The translations under genes and the position numbers were made by a program. From the NCBI GenBank assembly GCA_042408195.1, contig JBHOQL010000051.1, positions 1 to 8,639 of the forward strand: a stretch of 8,639 bases of DNA, in the 5' to 3' direction. The DNA comes from SpSt-600 sp042408195 (lineage in GTDB: Bacteria > Chloroflexota > Anaerolineae > SpSt-600). Position 1 is the stretch's first letter; every line of letters starts with the position of its first letter. The notes beneath the pieces are model-generated. The model searched no databases. It saw only the letters and a program-made list of their open reading frames with translations, and was not told where the DNA came from. Shown one piece after another: positions 5,941-8,639 of the stretch.

Positions 5941-7145
5941 AGATCCTGTTTGTATCTTCCCGTTTTCCATATCCACCTATTCGTGGTGATCAGGTACGGG
6001 CCTATCATTTTCTTCGACTGCTCAGACCACGCCATGAGGTCACCTTAGTTACACCTATAGCGCGTCCCGTAGATTCCGGAGTTCAAGAAATTTTAATACG
6101 CATTTGTAAGCGCTGGATAGCGGTGCCTTTTCACCCATGGAAAGGGTTTGTCAACCTCTTATCCTTTCCTTTTTCCGCATTGCCTTTACAGGTCCTTTAT
6201 TTCTGTCCGCCCATTTTGTGTAGAACTGTCCAGAAACTGATCCAGGAAGACTCTTATGATTTGCTTCATGTCCAACTGGCCCGAATGGCTCCTGTCGTGG
6301 AAAATGTAATGGATGTGCCCAGGGTAATAGACTTTATTGATGCCCTCTCCCTGAATATGCGTCGGCGGGCAAAGCAAGAACGATGGCCTTTAAAATGGCT
6401 ATTTCACCTGGAAGCTCAGCGGATGGCTCGCTACGAGCGTGACCTGGTCTTTTCTTTTAACCAACAGGTTGTCTCATCGCCTATGGATAAGAAAGCAATG
6501 GGTGATTTTGAGACAATTCATGTTGTTCCCAATGGTGTTGACCTGGATGACTTTCCGTATAATGAAGACGGGCGAGCCGATAAATTGATCATATTTACAG
6601 GACGCATGGGTTATTTCCCAAATGCAGAGGCGGCTGTCTACTTTGCTACCAAAGTTTTCCCTCTGGTCCGTCAGTATGTGCCCGATGCGCGTTTTCTCAT
6701 CATTGGGGCAGATCCACCTAAATTCGTGCAAAGTCTGGCAAAATTGCCAGGCGTTGAAGTCACCGGTTATGTCCCGCGCATTCAGGATTACCTGGCCCGG
6801 GCTACGGTGGCCGTGGCTCCAATGCAGGCAGGCACAGGTATCCAAAACAAAGTACTGGAAGCTATGGCCTCTGGTGTGCCTATAGTGGTCACGCCTTATG
6901 CTTTAAGTGGTGTTGAGGCTATAAGTGGTGAACATCTTTTAGTGGCGGAAGATGCAGAAGGGTTGGCCGAGCAGGTAGTTCGGCTTCTTAAAGAGCCTGC
7001 TTTGTGCCGTCGCCTGGCCCGTAACGCCCGGCGGTTGGTGGAAGAGAAATATACCTGGGAGCGGTCAGTGGCTATGCTGGAAGAGGTATATCATTTGGCA
7101 GTTAAGCAAGTGAGCGGGAGTAAGCAGGATGCAAATGGGGGCTGA
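5937..7145 (+). CDS. Glycosyltransferase family 4 (GT-B fold) protein, similar to EPS-locus sugar transferases
   Basis: The 402-residue GT-B enzyme is predicted to extend the lipid-linked repeat unit. The N-terminus, MKILFVSSRFPYPPIRGD, has the glycine-rich acceptor-domain loop. DLLHVQLARM and a basic helix lie mid-domain, and the linker is VVPNGVDLDDF (196-206). The donor domain has FTGRMGYFPNAEA, then FLIIGADP, then GYVPRIQDYLA, and then GTGIQNKVLEAMASG (299-313). In that last motif Glu 308 matches the second Glu of EX7E, while the first position is Thr 300. This substitution occurs in relatives with GIQNKVLEAMA, so it does not imply inactivity. The N-terminus and the GIQNKVLEAMA motif resemble the sugar transferases linked to exosortase/PEP-CTERM EPS loci (TIGR03087-like, from memory). 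The start is ATG 5937, overlapping the previous stop with only a weak Shine-Dalgarno. G+C rises near the 3' end. Confidence 0.9.
   Translation: MKILFVSSRFPYPPIRGDQVRAYHFLRLLRPRHEVTLVTPIARPVDSGVQEILIRICKRWIAVPFHPWKGFVNLLSFPFSALPLQVLYFCPPILCRTVQKLIQEDSYDLLHVQLARMAPVVENVMDVPRVIDFIDALSLNMRRRAKQERWPLKWLFHLEAQRMARYERDLVFSFNQQVVSSPMDKKAMGDFETIHVVPNGVDLDDFPYNEDGRADKLIIFTGRMGYFPNAEAAVYFATKVFPLVRQYVPDARFLIIGADPPKFVQSLAKLPGVEVTGYVPRIQDYLARATVAVAPMQAGTGIQNKVLEAMASGVPIVVTPYALSGVEAISGEHLLVAEDAEGLAEQVVRLLKEPALCRRLARNARRLVEEKYTWERSVAMLEEVYHLAVKQVSGSKQDANGG
7116..7120 (+). promoter_or_regulatory. Ribosome binding site of the sugar-phosphate transferase gene, inside the preceding gene
   Basis: GGGAG lies eight bases before ATG 7129, within the last codons of the GT4 gene. 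A second in-frame ATG at 7135 is 14 bases away, so 7129 is preferred. The 17-base overlap of the two genes suggests coupled translation. Confidence 0.55.
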
Positions 7146-8583
7146 ACAACAGCCTGTAACCCGGCTCTGTTTCGCCTATCGGGGCCTTTTCCCTCTCCCC
7201 TTCTCCGAGCGCCGCCTGGTCCTGCAGGTGCTGGACCTGCTGGCGGTGAACGGTGCGCTGCTTCTGGCCCTGGCGCTGCGGCCTGGATACAGCCTGGATG
7301 GGGGCCTGGTGCTCCAGCATCCCCTCTGGTTTCTGGTCCTGAGCCTGCTCTGGCTGCTGATCGCTCAGGCCTTTGATGCCTATGACTTGCGCGTGGCTGG
7401 GCGGTTTCCCTCCTCCGCCCTGGCGGTCCTTAAGGCGGGCCTGGTCACCTGCGGGGTCTATCTCTTGATTCCATATATCACTCCTTCTCTGCCCGCCTCC
7501 CGATCCGCCCTGCTGGCCTTTCCCCTCATCGCCGTGGGGAACCTCGTGGCCGTCCGGGGGCTTTACCGGATCGCATTAAGCCAACCGGCTCTATGCCGCC
7601 GCGCCCTTATCATCGGCGCGGGCTGGGCCGGGCGCACCATCGCCGAAGCCCTGGCCGAGCACGGCGATGGCTCCTATCGGATTGTGGGCTTCGTGGACGA
7701 TGACCCGGCCAAACAAAACCTCACGCTTCACGTTTTACGCCTCACCCTCCCCGTCCTGGGCAACCGCTACTCCCTCCCCACCCTCATCCGCCAGCACAAC
7801 ATAGATACCCTGGTGCTGGCTATTACCCACGAGATCAACGGCGAACTCCTGCAGATTCTCACGGACTGCCTGGAATTGGGCGTGGAGATTATCCCGATGC
7901 CGGTGCTCTACGAGCAATTGACCGGCCGGGTGCCCATTGAGCACGTGGGGAGCAACTGGTATGTGGCGATGCCGATCCATCACCCCCTTACCCGTCCGTT
8001 CAATCGGATCGTGAAGCGGCTTTTTGACATTGTGGGAGCCACGCTGGGCCTGGTCTTTCTGGCACCGTTGTTCCCCTTCATCGCTCTGGCTATCTACCTG
8101 GACTCCCCCGGCCCTATCTTCTACACCCAGGAACGGGTGGGGCAGGGCGGGCGCATCTTCCGGGCCTACAAGTTCCGGACGATGGTTCCCGATGCGGAGA
8201 AGGGGCAGGCAGTGTGGGCGCAGAAGAACGATCCCCGCGTCACCCGGGTGGGCCGCATCCTGCGCAAGACCCATATAGACGAGTTCCCTCAGTTTATCAA
8301 CATCCTCAAGGGGGAGATGAGCGCGGTGGGTCCCCGGCCGGAGCGGCCGGAGTTCGTGGAGGAACTGGCCCGGGAGATCCCCTTCTACCGGGTGCGCCAC
8401 GCCGTCCGGCCTGGCATGGCCGGATGGGCGCTGGTCAAATACGGCTACGCGTCCTCCAAAGAGGACACCGTCATCAAACTCCAGTATGACCTCTACTACA
8501 TCAAGCACTGGTCCCTCTGGTTGGACCTGGTGATTTTACTCAAGACGGTCTTAGATATGCTGACCTTGCGAGGGAGGGCGTAG
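7129..8583 (+). CDS. Exopolysaccharide-type polyprenyl-phosphate sugar-1-phosphate transferase (WbaP/WcaJ superfamily)
   Basis: The 484-residue inner-membrane enzyme would start repeat-unit synthesis by moving a hexose-1-phosphate from a UDP-sugar to undecaprenyl phosphate. Four N-terminal membrane segments lie at about 30-50, 65-82, 97-117 and 126-142. A Rossmann-like CoA-binding-type domain follows, with GAGWAG (163-168) and FVDDDP (188-193). The catalytic PGT domain begins KRLFDIVG (296-303). A re-entrant helix is broken at P313, followed by DSPGPIFYTQERVG (325-338) and YKFRTM. The Asp-Glu dyad is D384-E385 in HIDEFPQF; its Asp is the phospho-acceptor in the family. GPRPERPEF (401-409) and a C-terminal LQYDLYYIKH complete it. 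Length and layout are full and canonical. The sugar (Glc, Gal or other) cannot be told. The gene is far richer in G+C than the genes before it and resembles a conserved flank of the locus. Confidence 0.95.
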   Translation: MQMGAEQQPVTRLCFAYRGLFPLPFSERRLVLQVLDLLAVNGALLLALALRPGYSLDGGLVLQHPLWFLVLSLLWLLIAQAFDAYDLRVAGRFPSSALAVLKAGLVTCGVYLLIPYITPSLPASRSALLAFPLIAVGNLVAVRGLYRIALSQPALCRRALIIGAGWAGRTIAEALAEHGDGSYRIVGFVDDDPAKQNLTLHVLRLTLPVLGNRYSLPTLIRQHNIDTLVLAITHEINGELLQILTDCLELGVEIIPMPVLYEQLTGRVPIEHVGSNWYVAMPIHHPLTRPFNRIVKRLFDIVGATLGLVFLAPLFPFIALAIYLDSPGPIFYTQERVGQGGRIFRAYKFRTMVPDAEKGQAVWAQKNDPRVTRVGRILRKTHIDEFPQFINILKGEMSAVGPRPERPEFVEELAREIPFYRVRHAVRPGMAGWALVKYGYASSKEDTVIKLQYDLYYIKHWSLWLDLVILLKTVLDMLTLRGRA

Positions 8584-8619
8584 TATCTTGGCAATAGGCG
8601 GCGGTGCGACAGAATAAAG

Positions 8620-8638
8620 GCTAAAAGGTAGCTAAAAG
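8620..8638 (+). repeat. Short direct repeat downstream of the last gene
   Basis: GCTAAAAG occurs at 8620-8627 and again at 8631-8638, 11 bases apart, so the copies sit on roughly the same face of the helix. It lies in the 56 bases after the TAG at 8581-8583, where nothing else is recognisable. Two copies of eight bases in AT-rich DNA can arise by chance; the window ends inside the region. Confidence 0.3.
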
Positions 8639-8639
8639 T

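Larger units (their letters stand above)
1300..6950. other. GC-poor core of the polysaccharide locus
   Basis: Hand counts of single 60-base lines give 34/60 G+C at 121-180, 18/60 at 2341-2400, 14/60 at 2521-2580, 26/60 at 3361-3420, 45/60 at 7621-7680 and 42/60 at 8341-8400. The dip is deepest in the polymerase gene. The edges given are approximate, set by eye in the second half of the flippase gene and the last part of the second GT4 gene. A core poorer in G+C than its flanks is typical of transferred, strain-specific glycan genes. Confidence 0.6.

Noticed and set aside
8024..8489. Two overlapping plus-strand frames inside the last gene
   Set aside because: They are out-of-frame readings of the catalytic domain, with R/G/P-rich translations typical of shadow frames in GC-rich DNA.
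7735..8508. A 257-codon open frame on the minus strand
   Set aside because: It lies opposite the conserved catalytic part of the sugar-phosphate transferase. GC-rich codons often leave the opposite strand open, and its translation is rich in H, R, G and P without any recognisable domain.
8588..8618. TTGGCA at 8588-8593 as a possible promoter -35 box
   Set aside because: No good -10 box follows; AATAAA at 8613-8618 has 4 of 6 matches to TATAAT but the spacer is 19 bases.
1..8639. Mobile elements, CRISPR arrays, tRNA/rRNA genes, toxin-antitoxin or defence genes
   Set aside because: Nothing resembling a transposase, terminal inverted repeats, spaced repeats or an RNA gene was seen; coding sequence fills nearly the whole window.

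Overview
The window is one stretch of a bacterial surface-polysaccharide (exopolysaccharide, capsule or O-antigen type) biosynthesis locus. It holds eight protein-coding genes, all on the + strand and packed as an apparent operon. In order they are: the 3' end of a non-hydrolysing UDP-sugar 2-epimerase (WecB/WbpI family), a Wzx-type flippase, a polytopic Wzy-like repeat-unit polymerase, a GT4 glycosyltransferase, a GT2 glycosyltransferase, a class I SAM methyltransferase, a second GT4 glycosyltransferase, and a polyprenyl-phosphate sugar-1-phosphate transferase (WbaP/WcaJ superfamily) that would start each repeat unit. Neighbouring genes overlap by 4 to about 17 bases or are separated by no more than 55 bases. 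No gap is long enough to hide another gene. I see no RNA gene, CRISPR array, insertion sequence, convincing promoter or terminator.

The genes fit a Wzx/Wzy-dependent pathway. The epimerase supplies a ManNAc-type nucleotide sugar. The C-terminal gene product loads the first sugar phosphate onto undecaprenyl phosphate. The three glycosyltransferases extend it, and the methyltransferase may decorate a sugar. Wzx flips the lipid-linked unit and Wzy polymerises it. A chain-length regulator (Wzz/Wzc) and an export porin are not in this window.

Base composition is mosaic. The two ends, especially the last gene, are GC-rich: 45/60 G+C at 7621-7680 and 42/60 at 8341-8400. The middle is much poorer: 18/60 at 2341-2400 and 14/60 at 2521-2580, inside the polymerase gene. 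This is the usual look of a surface-glycan locus whose serotype-specific core was exchanged by transfer between conserved flanks.

The host is probably a bacterium with a GC-rich genome. The sugar transferase and second GT4 look to me like those of Chloroflexota or other non-proteobacterial lineages, but that impression is weak. I found no clearly undescribed system. The most useful leads are the divergent polymerase, the GC-poor core and its edges, the TEWVE variant of the epimerase, and a possible exosortase/PEP-CTERM link.
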